DNA of 22,722 nt from IMG/VR virus record IMGVR_UViG_3300025687_000353, positions 1 to 22,722 of that record, one strand, 5' to 3'. The translations under genes were made by a program, and so were the position numbers. The notes below the pieces were generated by a model. The model searched no databases. It was not told the origin of the DNA and saw nothing but the letters and a program-made list of their open reading frames with translations. Below, piece by piece: positions 1-7,912 of this stretch; the first letter of the stretch is position 1, and each line of letters begins with the position of its first letter. This DNA is from a virus.

Positions 1-334
1 CGAGTATACGCACGACATCGAGACATCGGACGGTCGTCTGATCGAGGTGAAGACAAAGCGTCGCCGCTTTCCCCCGCAGCCTGACTGGACGGTCAGCATT
101 ACGATGGCGTCGTGGCACCGCCAAAGCAGCGCGGTAGACCTTCTCGCCTTCGCGCAGGTCACGCCAAGCCTCTCGCGCGCGTGGCTCCTTGGCTATTGCA
201 CGCCGGATCAGTTCGAAATGCTCTCGTGGGTCGTGCGCGAGGGTGAGCCAGACGGGGACAACGGATTTGTGGCGCGGTGCGACATGCTAAACATGCGCAT
301 CGCGGACCTGTCTCCAACGCTGCCCCTGTGGTGA
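1..334 (+). CDS. Partial PD-(D/E)XK nuclease-like phage protein (5' end outside window)
   Basis: The reading frame is open from base 2 to a TGA at 332-334, so only the C-terminal 110 residues or so are present. A GTG at 47 is an internal valine, because the coding pattern clearly continues upstream of it. Near the visible start there is an acidic residue followed by an E-V-K triplet (ETSDGRLIEVKTKR), the D...ExK core expected of PD-(D/E)XK nucleases. Downstream are WLLGY and GDNGFVARCDMLNMRI, which I recognise as typical of small conserved phage proteins that share the EVKTKR core. It is the only plus-strand gene and runs convergently into the late operon, so it probably ends the replication/DNA-metabolism half of the genome. 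Nuclease activity is inferred from motif shape only; the substrate is unknown. Confidence 0.72.
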   Translation, partial: EYTHDIETSDGRLIEVKTKRRRFPPQPDWTVSITMASWHRQSSAVDLLAFAQVTPSLSRAWLLGYCTPDQFEMLSWVVREGEPDGDNGFVARCDMLNMRIADLSPTLPLW

Positions 335-335
335 C

Positions 336-2009
336 CTACTGCTGGCCCTGCAAGCTGGTTAGGAGGCCCGGAAGAGCTGGCAACACATATCTGGACGATG
401 TCTGGGGCAGATCGGGCGCGAACAATTGGTTTCGCGCCCATTGCTGACCAGCCGGGGTTGCGACAAATGCGTTAATTGCGCGCGGGGCTTGACTGGACGC
501 CATCGCCGCCATCGCCGCTCCGGTTGGCTCTGCGCCAGCTAGTAGCGCCAAAGCTCCACCAGATACTGCACTCCCAGCGCCGCCCATGCCCATCGCTTTG
601 AGGCGCTCAGATGTTCCAGAGGTCGGGACATTTTCGATGACATTATAACCTGACTTGGCAAGGTCGGCGAGATCACCCTTGCCACGCATGACGTTTCGCC
701 GATTTTGCTTGATTAGCGCATTTTGCAATTGAGACGGCGTAAACACGCCAGATTTGGCCCGTATGGATGCCTCTGCAATCGGGATCAGATTTTTGTAGGA
801 GTTGTTCAAAGTGGCCCACTCTGCCACAAGAGCTGGGTTGCCAGCCGCAGCGGCGGTACGGCCAAGTGCATCATTCAGCGCTGTGCGAGCCTCGATTGCA
901 AACTGACGCAGGTCGGCGTCGCCAGACTTGGCGGCCTCGTCCAGTTGCTGCTTGATGTTTTGATATGCACCGCCAAATATGGTGCCGTTTCCGCTGCGCG
1001 CAGCGGTGATCACCGACTGAATCACATTTTGGGGCCGGGGGGCTGTCCCGCCGTTGAGCGCATAATTTTCTGCGGCATACTTCAGATCGCTGACAAACAT
1101 TGCGTCGAGCGAAATGCCTGATTGGGCCACAAGATCGTCCATCTGCTGGCCGGTCTTGGTAAATGCATCATCGATGACGCTTGGCGTCGCCCTGTCGCCA
1201 GTGATGCCCGCCGTTTTGAGAACTGCACGCATAAACTGATCAGACGTGCGCCCTTGAGCGCGCGACCCTGCCTCTGTCACGCTTTCGCGAAACAGAACGT
1301 CACGCACGCCAGTCGTTTGGCCAGCGGTTGGCTCAATGCCATAGCGCCGCAACACCTCGGCGCTTGCCAACCTGAGTGGATCAGCGCCGCCGCCGGGGGA
1401 GGCCAGCGAGCGAAGTTTCAACTCGGCAGCACCAAGGCCCATCGGCGCGGCCAATGCCGCAGCCAGACGCGCCGGACCCTCCATAGACGTTCCCTCGAAG
1501 AATTGTCCCGCACTCTCTGACGCCACGCCCGGAGCGACGGCTCCATATGCCAGCTTGCGCCCAATGCTGCCCGGTCCAAGCAGCGCGCCGGGAACAAACT
1601 CCGCCCCGGTTTGAGCGTATTTTCCGGGCGTTGTTTTGGCGCGATACGATGGCAACATATCGCCAAACTGGCCCAGCGGCGTTGCACCCTTTTCCGCCGC
1701 CTGTTGCAGCGCGCCTTCGGGGGTGTAGAGGGGCGATGGCATGTCTACTGTTACGGTTCCAAGGCCAGCATTTCCAGCCCCGGTTACGGCTCCAAGCGCC
1801 AAGGCACCAAGGTCGATCAGGCCGGTGATCCCGCGCTGCAACCCCCCGAGACTTGCTTTTGCAACATCCTCGGCGACACCGGGCGCGGGCGCGGCTGGAA
1901 ACTTTTGACGCAGAACCTCCAGAATCTGCTCATCCGACATTGACTTCGGAAAGCGTATCAAAGAGCCGTCTGCCAGCCTAACCGTTACGAAATCGGACGA
2001 TTCGGCCAT
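336..2009 (-). CDS. Putative internal virion / DNA-ejection protein (557 aa)
   Basis: This is the last gene of the minus-strand late operon. Its ATG overlaps the TAA of the muramidase-like gene by one base (TAATG). The N-terminus holds a short segment, VRLADGSLIRFPKSMSDEQI, of the kind found at the start of phage internal proteins. Residues 50-200 are rich in Gly and Ala with hydrophobic stretches around 54-85 and 140-165. A second Gly/Ala-rich hydrophobic stretch lies near the C-terminus (about 475-505). No enzyme motif is visible. Position after two other internal-type proteins, with amphipathic or membrane-seeking segments, fits a protein packed in the capsid and ejected with the DNA, as for the P22 or T7 ejection proteins. 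That role is inferred from position and composition. Confidence 0.6.
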   Translation of the reverse strand: MAESSDFVTVRLADGSLIRFPKSMSDEQILEVLRQKFPAAPAPGVAEDVAKASLGGLQRGITGLIDLGALALGAVTGAGNAGLGTVTVDMPSPLYTPEGALQQAAEKGATPLGQFGDMLPSYRAKTTPGKYAQTGAEFVPGALLGPGSIGRKLAYGAVAPGVASESAGQFFEGTSMEGPARLAAALAAPMGLGAAELKLRSLASPGGGADPLRLASAEVLRRYGIEPTAGQTTGVRDVLFRESVTEAGSRAQGRTSDQFMRAVLKTAGITGDRATPSVIDDAFTKTGQQMDDLVAQSGISLDAMFVSDLKYAAENYALNGGTAPRPQNVIQSVITAARSGNGTIFGGAYQNIKQQLDEAAKSGDADLRQFAIEARTALNDALGRTAAAAGNPALVAEWATLNNSYKNLIPIAEASIRAKSGVFTPSQLQNALIKQNRRNVMRGKGDLADLAKSGYNVIENVPTSGTSERLKAMGMGGAGSAVSGGALALLAGAEPTGAAMAAMASSQAPRAINAFVATPAGQQWARNQLFAPDLPQTSSRYVLPALPGLLTSLQGQQ

Positions 2010-3544
2010 TATTCAAATTCTCCCGTTTGGATGTTATACGTTTTGACACCAGAGCCTACGGCGTCAGAACCGGCACCCTGTTCGAAGTAGTTAGGGTACG
2101 GGATTGGAAGCCCTTTGGCCCGCGCCGCGCGGTTGGAAAATGCGGCCTGCAGATCGCGCAGCGCCTTTTTGTACCCCTCGACCGTTCCGCCGCGCACTTT
2201 GAGGCGGCTTGCTGCGCTGACGGCAGCTTTGCCTTCTGCGTCGCTGACTGGACCGCCACCCTTTAGGGACTCAAAAGCCTCGAGGAAAATTTTGCCCTGA
2301 ATTTGATTGATCTTTGCCAGAATGTCGGCTTCCTCCGGGGAGGTGATGAGCTTGCCGAGACCCTCCGTGGACTTGGACTGACCAAGATAGCCGATCACAT
2401 TGTCCAAATATTGCGAGCTGGTAATTTCATCGACCAGCGAAACGCCCTCGCTCAACTTGTCGGCGTTGGCGTATTGTTTTTGGCGATCGGCAAGTGTCTC
2501 AGCCGCGCGCGTAGCGGCTTGCTTGTTGGGGCGGCCCTGCAGCCAAGCGTTTGCTGCGGCCAAGTCCTCGATAGAGGAAAATTGATCTGCAACAATCTTG
2601 TTTGCGAGTGCATCACTCATCGGTTGATCGGCGGCAGGTTCAGCACCGGGCGCAACGGCAGGTTCAGCACCGGGCGCAACGGCAGGTTCAGCACCGGGCG
2701 CAACGGCAGGCGTGACGCCGGGCGCAACGGCAGGCGTGACGCCGGGCGCAACGGCCATATTCAATTGACGCAAAAGAGCTTGCTCGAGTTGCAGCGCAGA
2801 CGGCGATACGCTACCCGTCGCAGCCCGCTGATCGGAGATTACCTTCTGCACCTCTGTCAGCGCCTCAATGGTCCGCAGCCTAGATGCAATCGCGTTCTGC
2901 GCCTGAGACTGCATCTGCTGATCAATCAGCCGCTGTTCTTGAGCCTGCCTGTAGGCCAACTCTTGGCCATACTGGTGCTCGCGCTGCAGGCCACCCATTG
3001 CTTGGGCGAAGTAATCGCTGCTTTCATTTCGGAGTGCAGCCGCAGCATCACGCAGCGCCGCGAAGCCAAGCATCGTCCGCTGCGATCTGGAAAGCCCATC
3101 GACGCTGAATGGCGTATATCCGCCAGAGACCTGCGGCAGGATGCCGCCGCGAATGTTATTCTGCATAACGCCCACCTTCTTTGGCCCTTCCCACGCACCG
3201 ATACCTTGCTTGTCATAAATCCAGTCCGCAAGACGCCGCTGCATTTGCGGGTCAAAGCGCTCGCTCCCTGTCAGCCCGAGACCCTCTTTGGCTTGTCGCA
3301 GGGTGCTGCCGACGATCTGAAACGCCCCAGCGGGCGTTGCCGTCTTGCCGATTTTCGCCCTGACGCTTTTAGCATATGGCCCAGACGGGTCTTGGAACTG
3401 CAGCACCTCATCGACCGTCATGTCAGATACGTTGACGCCGGAGAACTGGCCACCGGGTCGGTTGACGTAACCAAACAAAGCGTTCTGGTCGCCGCCGCTT
3501 TCGGTGCCAACAATAAGCGGGATGAGGTGCTCTGGGATAGGCAT
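2009..3544 (-). CDS. Internal virion protein with N-terminal muramidase-like domain (511 aa)
   Basis: Residues 5-125 look like a lysozyme-superfamily domain: VGTESGG puts the likely catalytic Glu at position 15, followed by FGY (24-26), TPAGAFQIVGSTL (70-82) and FDPQMQRRLADWIY (97-110). This arrangement resembles GH104-type and virion-associated lytic enzymes. Residues 185-265 are Gln/Glu-rich and probably helical. Residues 264-305 are a Pro/Ala tandem repeat (five 8-residue units), then come further helical segments to the C-terminus. The gene begins on TAATG overlapping the previous stop and couples to the next gene the same way. Probable role: cutting peptidoglycan locally during genome ejection, as in T7 gp16. 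The fold call is by motif only. The lysis endolysin is a separate gene at 8407-9024. Confidence 0.68.
   Translation of the reverse strand: MPIPEHLIPLIVGTESGGDQNALFGYVNRPGGQFSGVNVSDMTVDEVLQFQDPSGPYAKSVRAKIGKTATPAGAFQIVGSTLRQAKEGLGLTGSERFDPQMQRRLADWIYDKQGIGAWEGPKKVGVMQNNIRGGILPQVSGGYTPFSVDGLSRSQRTMLGFAALRDAAAALRNESSDYFAQAMGGLQREHQYGQELAYRQAQEQRLIDQQMQSQAQNAIASRLRTIEALTEVQKVISDQRAATGSVSPSALQLEQALLRQLNMAVAPGVTPAVAPGVTPAVAPGAEPAVAPGAEPAVAPGAEPAADQPMSDALANKIVADQFSSIEDLAAANAWLQGRPNKQAATRAAETLADRQKQYANADKLSEGVSLVDEITSSQYLDNVIGYLGQSKSTEGLGKLITSPEEADILAKINQIQGKIFLEAFESLKGGGPVSDAEGKAAVSAASRLKVRGGTVEGYKKALRDLQAAFSNRAARAKGLPIPYPNYFEQGAGSDAVGSGVKTYNIQTGEFE
2630..2755 (-). repeat. Five-unit 24-bp tandem repeat coding for Ala/Pro linker
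   Basis: Within the muramidase-like gene, about five in-frame 24-base units encode AVAPGVTP (twice) followed by AVAPGAEP (three times). Copies within each sub-type are nearly identical at the DNA level, so copy number could change by slippage or recombination without breaking the frame. The product is likely an extended flexible linker separating the lytic domain and its helical region from the C-terminal part. Confidence 0.9.
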
Positions 3545-4194
3545 TACAGCGCGAACAACTGGCCGAGGGCAGCGATGCTACCAAGAATATTGGGGGACTG
3601 GGTCTGCGTCGTTGTGCCAGCGCCATATGATGGCATTCCCTGCAAGGCCGATAGCACTTGCAGCGGGTAGCCTTGCTGACGCAGGAACTCGTTGTACTGC
3701 ATCTGCAACGCCGCCTGATCAGACGCCTGTTGCGATGCCATCTGCGCCATCGTCTGGCTGGCCGCCTGCGTGTATCCCTGCGACTGCAGGTTGGCAATGG
3801 TCTGCGCCATGTTCACATCGCGCGCCGCCTCTCGCTCGCCCTCGTATACGCCTCGGCGCGATGAGTCGAAAGCGCCAGCGCCGATCACATTGCCAGATTC
3901 ACCTACGCGCTGTTGCGCAAAGCGACGCTCCATCGCCGCCATCGTCGGGTCGATCACATTGGTCTGGAAGCCACCCATGTTTCGGCTGATCAGCGACTGA
4001 TAGTCTTCTGGCGTCATCGCGCCAACGCCAGCCATCCGGGTGTAAATATCTCCAGCCCCTGCCGAGTCGGACAGCGGCGCGTATGACTGCATTGGCGTGT
4101 TTGCCAAGTTCTGCGCATACGGATAAGCCGTCTCTCGGAGGTAACTCTCCATGTATTCGGGCAGCGCCGTCGTTGTCTTGCTCTTTGTGCCCAA
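3544..4194 (-). CDS. Putative internal virion protein, Gln/Ala-rich (216 aa)
   Basis: The frame is open back to a GTG at 4263, but that stretch lies inside the GNAT-like gene. The protein-like part begins GTKSKTTTALPEYMESY, a start I associate with phage internal proteins in this position. I chose the TTG at 4194, which follows the GNAT stop codon directly and has a GGGGG tract about seven bases upstream. The next ATG is at 4152. The first half is mixed. Residues 110-185 are helical and Gln/Ala-rich (MAQTIANLQSQGYTQAASQ), and the tail is hydrophobic (ILGSIAALGQLFAL). It is the first of three successive internal-type genes, each starting on the stop codon of the one before. Function is inferred from position; the start is uncertain. 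Confidence 0.6.
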   Translation of the reverse strand: MGTKSKTTTALPEYMESYLRETAYPYAQNLANTPMQSYAPLSDSAGAGDIYTRMAGVGAMTPEDYQSLISRNMGGFQTNVIDPTMAAMERRFAQQRVGESGNVIGAGAFDSSRRGVYEGEREAARDVNMAQTIANLQSQGYTQAASQTMAQMASQQASDQAALQMQYNEFLRQQGYPLQVLSALQGMPSYGAGTTTQTQSPNILGSIAALGQLFAL

Positions 4195-4196
4195 AA

Positions 4197-4646
4197 TCAG
4201 ACCCCCATCTCGTAATGCGCCCAGCGCCGTTTGAACTGGCTCCGGCCAGCGTATTTCATCCACCCGTCGCGGGCCGTCGCCTCAATTGCCGACGCCCCAA
4301 GGCCGCGCGCCACATCTACAACAACATCCAGCGCCAACTGCCACCACTCCTCAAATCGATCACCGCCCAGATAGTCGATGCGGATCGTGAGGCGGCGTGG
4401 GTGCTTTGATAGCGCGGTGATAAAAGCGCCCACCAGATTGTCCTCTACTTTGACGACCCACGCGAGCGAATTGCCAGCGGCGATGTCGTCGTAAACGTCT
4501 TCAGGTCCAATGTTCCTCGCCTCTCTTTCAATGGCCGGAGCGAGTAGCTCCAAGATTGCGGGCCAGTGATCATCGATAGAGGCCCGAGGAACGTAGTAAA
4601 TGCGGACCCTTGCGGCGATATTACCACTCGCGACTTGCAATGTCAT
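4197..4646 (-). CDS. GNAT-like acetyltransferase-fold phage protein (149 aa)
   Basis: The ATG overlaps the upstream TGA (ATGA) and has GAGG eight bases before it. The layout is that of the small phage proteins usually annotated as GNAT acetyltransferases: a helical N-terminal half with EDVYDDIAAGNSLAWVV, then the VGAFITAL strand, DYLGGDRFEEWWQLALDVVVDVARGLGASAIEA, and the terminal TARDGWMKYAGRSQFKRRW in place of the acetyl-CoA binding region. I do not see a strict Q/RxxGxG/A loop, so activity is unproven and it may be a structural derivative of the fold. Proteins of this type sit among tail genes in several podoviruses. Their substrate is not known to me; modification of a virion protein would be a guess. 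Confidence 0.6.
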   Translation of the reverse strand: MTLQVASGNIAARVRIYYVPRASIDDHWPAILELLAPAIEREARNIGPEDVYDDIAAGNSLAWVVKVEDNLVGAFITALSKHPRRLTIRIDYLGGDRFEEWWQLALDVVVDVARGLGASAIEATARDGWMKYAGRSQFKRRWAHYEMGV

Positions 4647-5299
4647 CCGTGTATCCTCGTTATCACGATGGTGCTGGCTGGGGCAGATGGCGCATACGCT
4701 GTCGCCGCAGTAGCATCCAAAAAGCCGCTCGTGTCGGTCGTGGCCCAGACCGCCTCTAGGTAGTCGCCAGCATCAACATGAAACACCGCAGCCCTTGAGG
4801 CCGCAAACGTGGCCCCGTTGTTGTGCAGGCTGCAGACCATTGTTGCGCCAGACGAATTTACACCATTGATGCGCGGCCAGAAGCGGAACGTCACCGCCGC
4901 CGCCGTGCTGGAGGAAAACTGGGCGGAGAAGTTGACCAAGTATTCACCAGCCTCCGCGAAAACGATGCGGCTCGGATAGGTGCCATCGTTGGCGACCCCA
5001 TTTGCCAGCGTCGGCGTGTAGGTCAGTTCGTATGGCGTATCCGCCACTGCCGCCGTCACGTTGCTGGTGATGGTGCCTCGGTAATTCCCATCCTCCAAGA
5101 TGATCTGCCGGAACTCGCCGTTTTTCGAGACCACAGGGTAGCCCGCCACGTCGTCCCAAAGCAGGATGCCGTTCTCGGACGGCACGGGATCGCCGACCTT
5201 GAACTGCATACGCGACAGCGCTCGACCAAGGTAGGTCGAAAGCTGACGGCCCCAGACCTTCCAGTCGGGGCCGACGGGTGGCGGGAGGATCGCGCTCAT
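4643..5299 (-). CDS. Putative receptor-binding / tail fibre protein (218 aa)
   Basis: The ATG overlaps the stop of the gp10-like gene (ATGA). The first 80 residues (LPPPVGPDWKVWGRQLSTYLGRAL, then ILLWDDVAGYPVVSKNGEFRQIIL) look like a virion attachment region known from phage tail genes. Residues 85-218 are Ala/Thr/Ser-rich with alternating strands (SRIVFAEAGEYLVNFSAQFSSS, TFRFWPRINGV, VFHVDAGDYLEAVW, STIVITRIHG). That pattern matches a trimeric C1q/TNF-like jelly roll, common in receptor-binding domains. It lies between the tail protein and the GNAT-like gene. The tail role is well supported by pattern and place; binding of a host surface sugar or protein is inferred. Confidence 0.62.
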   Translation of the reverse strand: MSAILPPPVGPDWKVWGRQLSTYLGRALSRMQFKVGDPVPSENGILLWDDVAGYPVVSKNGEFRQIILEDGNYRGTITSNVTAAVADTPYELTYTPTLANGVANDGTYPSRIVFAEAGEYLVNFSAQFSSSTAAAVTFRFWPRINGVNSSGATMVCSLHNNGATFAASRAAVFHVDAGDYLEAVWATTDTSGFLDATAATAYAPSAPASTIVITRIHG

Positions 5300-6777
5300 C
5301 TGCGGCCCGCCGGTTTCACGTCAAAGCGGAACTTGCCAACGCGCCAGTCGCCTCCGACGTTGCCAGATAGCCGCATCCTGATCTGGCGGCCCTGAAAGCG
5401 AACGCTCGTCGGGTTGCCCATCGTGTATGGGCCGTGGGAATCCTCTTCAGCCGTGGGGTAGAGGCGCGTCTTGAACGTGGCCGTCACGTCGCCGAGGTTG
5501 ATCTCGTCAGGCACAAGTTCAGTGACGGCAGCGAGGTTGTCGCCAGCGCCAATGCGGAACGGGCCGCTCTCGGCGTAGACCTCGGCCCCGTCGTAGTTGA
5601 AGCCCGTCTCGTGGTCATAGAGGCGGCCAGCGGACGAGGCCCACACGGGCTGCCGGAAGATGCCGCGATCCACGCCAGCCGTGCGGTCGATGGAGCCGAC
5701 AAGCCAGTGGCCGTCGTGGTGGTCAAATGCGACATAGCTGTCGATCTCGGTGGAGTTTGCGGACGGGTAGAAGAACCACACCTCGCCGTTCTGGCCATTG
5801 GACACGGCCCACGACTTGGTGACCTGCGCGGTGTTGATGTTCAGGAAGACGCGGTCCCACACTGGGCATGGCACCTCCTGAACGCGGGAGCCGTCGTAGT
5901 AGTAGAAGCCGCGCTGGCCCATCCAATAGATGCCGCTAGCCGTGTCGGCGATGGCCTTGCGGGCGACGGCACCAGAAGCCGTGCCAACCCGCTCAAACTG
6001 GTAGATAAACGGCGCACCGACGTAGACGGCTCTATGGGCATCTTGATCCGTCAGAATGATCGTTTGGCCTTGCGTCCTCGCGGCGCACATGATCTGGCCG
6101 GTTGTCTGGAGTAGCTGATCGCCAGCCTGATTGGTCGAGGCTGGCGTCCAGAGCGTGTTGTCCTCAAAGTCGCACCACTGCACCTTTCGCGGGTTGCCGC
6201 CAGCGCCGAGCGCCATGAGGAAGCGCTCCTCGGTGACGAAGAGGCTAAGGTTGTTGGTCGGCGCATTGGTGATAACCGCCGCAGGTGTGCCGGTGTTGAG
6301 TTGCCACTCGTATAGCTTGCCATCTGCGCTTGAGCAGGCGACGAGATATTGCCCCCAAGTGTCGAGCGCCCATGTCGTGACCTCGCCGTAGTTGCCAGTG
6401 TCGGGACGAGCTTGGCCGTAGTAGCCAGTGCCGTAATAGCCACCACTGTAGCCGGTGTTGACCGTCGCGTCCTCAACGCCAACCGTCAGGCCAGCGGGGG
6501 TGATGTCGTAGGTGATGCCGCCAGAGGTCGTTGCGTAGAGCTTATTGTAGGTGCCTGCCGCAATCCAGCGCGAGCCGCTATTGTCCTGCCACGCAATCAT
6601 GCCGCGAGGCGGCGCGGCGTATGCGGCGGCTCCAATCCTGTCAGTCCATCCGCGAATTGGCCTCAGTGACCCTTCGCGCCAGCGGACGAAGTTGCCATCG
6701 CGCCAGCGGCCCTCGCTCTCGAGGTCCGTGCCGTGATTGTGGAAACCGGCTGGTGGCTTTATTTCGATGAGCGCCAT
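5296..6777 (-). CDS. P22 gp10-like tail / packaged-DNA stabilisation protein (493 aa)
   Basis: The N-terminus has the signature of this tail family: GRWRDGNFVRWREGSLRPIRGW at about residues 23-44. Blade-like repeats of short strands follow (WIAAGTYNKLYATTSGG, LVACSSADGKLYEWQL, FVTEERFLMALGAGGNPRKVQW, IYWMGQRGFYYYDGSRVQEV, DSYVAFDHHDGHWLVG), suggesting a beta-propeller. In P22, gp10 lies in the tail hub below the gp4 adaptor and helps hold in the packaged DNA. Members elsewhere are called stabilisation or nozzle proteins, and about 470-500 residues is a normal length. The ATG at 6777 follows the upstream TGA by a few bases. The product is probably a ring component at the tip of a short tail. 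Confidence 0.72.
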   Translation of the reverse strand: MALIEIKPPAGFHNHGTDLESEGRWRDGNFVRWREGSLRPIRGWTDRIGAAAYAAPPRGMIAWQDNSGSRWIAAGTYNKLYATTSGGITYDITPAGLTVGVEDATVNTGYSGGYYGTGYYGQARPDTGNYGEVTTWALDTWGQYLVACSSADGKLYEWQLNTGTPAAVITNAPTNNLSLFVTEERFLMALGAGGNPRKVQWCDFEDNTLWTPASTNQAGDQLLQTTGQIMCAARTQGQTIILTDQDAHRAVYVGAPFIYQFERVGTASGAVARKAIADTASGIYWMGQRGFYYYDGSRVQEVPCPVWDRVFLNINTAQVTKSWAVSNGQNGEVWFFYPSANSTEIDSYVAFDHHDGHWLVGSIDRTAGVDRGIFRQPVWASSAGRLYDHETGFNYDGAEVYAESGPFRIGAGDNLAAVTELVPDEINLGDVTATFKTRLYPTAEEDSHGPYTMGNPTSVRFQGRQIRMRLSGNVGGDWRVGKFRFDVKPAGRR

Positions 6778-6783
6778 TGACTG

Positions 6784-7425
6784 TCACCACCCGAGAGCCA
6801 CGTAAATCTGATCGGTTTTAGTATCATCAACATCGTTTGCCCGATTGGCCTTAAAGCCAGTCGTTGTGATTGTGTTGGCGGTCCACGGAATCCATCCCGT
6901 TTCAGCGGTAGCCGTCCCCCCATTGAATACAGCCAAACACTCGTTGGGGAATGCGGCAGCAAAGTTTACCTGTTGATTGTCGTCGCTGTTGCTGTTGAAC
7001 TTGCCGACCTTGACGATAAAGCCGTTTTTCAGAACGACATTCGCGTAGCCGTTCAGCGGAAGGTTAGCCCCACTGGCCATATACGCCTTGACACTCTGCT
7101 GCGAGGGGATGCCGGTGGCGCTATCGGAAGCAAAATCATCTTCATCCAGAAAGTCGTAAAGCAGGGCGGTATCCGCCGCGCTGTAGCCCTGCACCTTATT
7201 GGCGGCGGTCGTTTGGGCGGCAAGAGATGTCAGCAGGGCGTCGGACGCCTGCTTGCCATCGATTTGCGTCTGGATAGCGCTTGTCACGCCACTCAGATGT
7301 TGGAACTCGGCAGAGTCCACCGATCCGAGATACGTGCCGAGCGCAGTCCAGTTGGCGTTCAGGGTCGTGCCCCAAGTGTCTTGCGATCCGCCGACCGTCG
7401 GCAGCGAGTAGCTAAAAGTGGCCAT
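6784..7425 (-). CDS. Tail fibre protein with gp53-like C-terminal domain (213 aa)
   Basis: It starts on TAAATG immediately after the previous stop, with GGAG six bases upstream. The N-terminus (SLPTVGGSQDTWGTTLNANWTALGTYLG) carries the WGT-LN-NW pattern typical of phage fibre attachment segments. Residues 45-125 contain short heptad-like pieces that may trimerise. The C-terminal part (VNFAAAFPNECLAVFNGGT, then WIPWTANTITTTGFKANR and YVALGW at the end) resembles the small carbohydrate-binding gp53-like tip domain. Probable role: fibre or tip protein contacting the host surface. No diversity-generating element is visible next to it. Confidence is good for tail fibre, lower for the named domain. 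Confidence 0.68.
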   Translation of the reverse strand: MATFSYSLPTVGGSQDTWGTTLNANWTALGTYLGSVDSAEFQHLSGVTSAIQTQIDGKQASDALLTSLAAQTTAANKVQGYSAADTALLYDFLDEDDFASDSATGIPSQQSVKAYMASGANLPLNGYANVVLKNGFIVKVGKFNSNSDDNQQVNFAAAFPNECLAVFNGGTATAETGWIPWTANTITTTGFKANRANDVDDTKTDQIYVALGW

Positions 7426-7902
7426 TTATTGCTCCGTCCATGTTCCGGTCGCCGCCGGTATGTCAGCCCAAGTCTTGCTCGCCTGTGGGCCATCAGTCCA
7501 CGAGCCAGATGCCGCCGCCAAGTCAGACCAAATACCTGCAGCAGCGGCAGCGTCTGCCCATACGTCAAGCGCCGCGCTCGGCACCTCCCAGCGGTATCTC
7601 ACCGTTGCGCTAAATATAGCACGCGGTGCGGATGTCGCGATACCCCGACGCACCCTGAGTGGAGCCAAGGCCAAGGAAGATGACGGCGATGCCAGAATGG
7701 ACGAGGAGGCAATCTTTACCGCCGATTGAGCCATAGACGCAGATGTCGCGACAACCGCAGAAGTCGGCCTGACCCTATCTGCGGATGATGTGACGGTCGC
7801 GGCTGGCGCGATAGAGACGGATGATGTCTCAATTATTATATCGCCAACGGCGTATCCGACCACCCAATAATCTGATTCTACATAATATGTCTGCACCGGC
7901 AT
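7426..7902 (-). CDS. Ser/Ala-rich virion protein with Trp-every-10-residue repeat (158 aa)
   Basis: The ATG has GAGG eight bases upstream. An N-terminal region (YYVESDYWVVGYAVGDIII) is followed by a Ser/Thr/Ala-rich stretch (27-80) and a mixed segment. The C-terminal 44 residues are a tandem repeat in which Trp falls at 115, 125, 135, 145 and 155, each followed by an acidic residue two places on (WAD, WSD, WTD, WAD, WTE). I do not recognise a named family, although W-x-D-x-P-A-A-x-G-x repeats do occur in small phage virion proteins. Neighbours are a tail fibre gene downstream and the lysis module upstream, so a tail or decoration role is plausible. No catalytic motif is visible. Confidence 0.65.
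   Translation of the reverse strand: MPVQTYYVESDYWVVGYAVGDIIIETSSVSIAPAATVTSSADRVRPTSAVVATSASMAQSAVKIASSSILASPSSSLALAPLRVRRGIATSAPRAIFSATVRYRWEVPSAALDVWADAAAAAGIWSDLAAASGSWTDGPQASKTWADIPAATGTWTEQ
7429..7560 (-). repeat. 30-bp period repeat (Trp every 10 residues)
   Basis: Four full units and a partial one at the 3' end of the 158-residue gene. The DNA has diverged but the protein keeps Trp at an exact 10-residue spacing with D/E at the third place of each unit. This implies selection on the protein repeat rather than a recent DNA duplication. Confidence 0.85.
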
Positions 7903-7912
7903 CCGTTATACC

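Noticed and set aside
1418-1687. 89-residue minus-strand frame inside the ejection protein gene
   Set aside because: Out-of-frame shadow with Arg/Trp-rich composition and no SD.
2630-2755. CRISPR-like array
   Set aside because: Units are contiguous with no spacers and are in frame inside a gene.
2303-3670. 455-residue plus-strand open frame with an RFSTGRNG-type repeat
   Set aside because: The repeat is the antisense reading of the Ala/Pro linker repeat in the muramidase-like gene.
6784-7425. Variable region of a diversity-generating retroelement at the end of a fibre gene
   Set aside because: No reverse transcriptase, template repeat or accessory gene is visible in the window.
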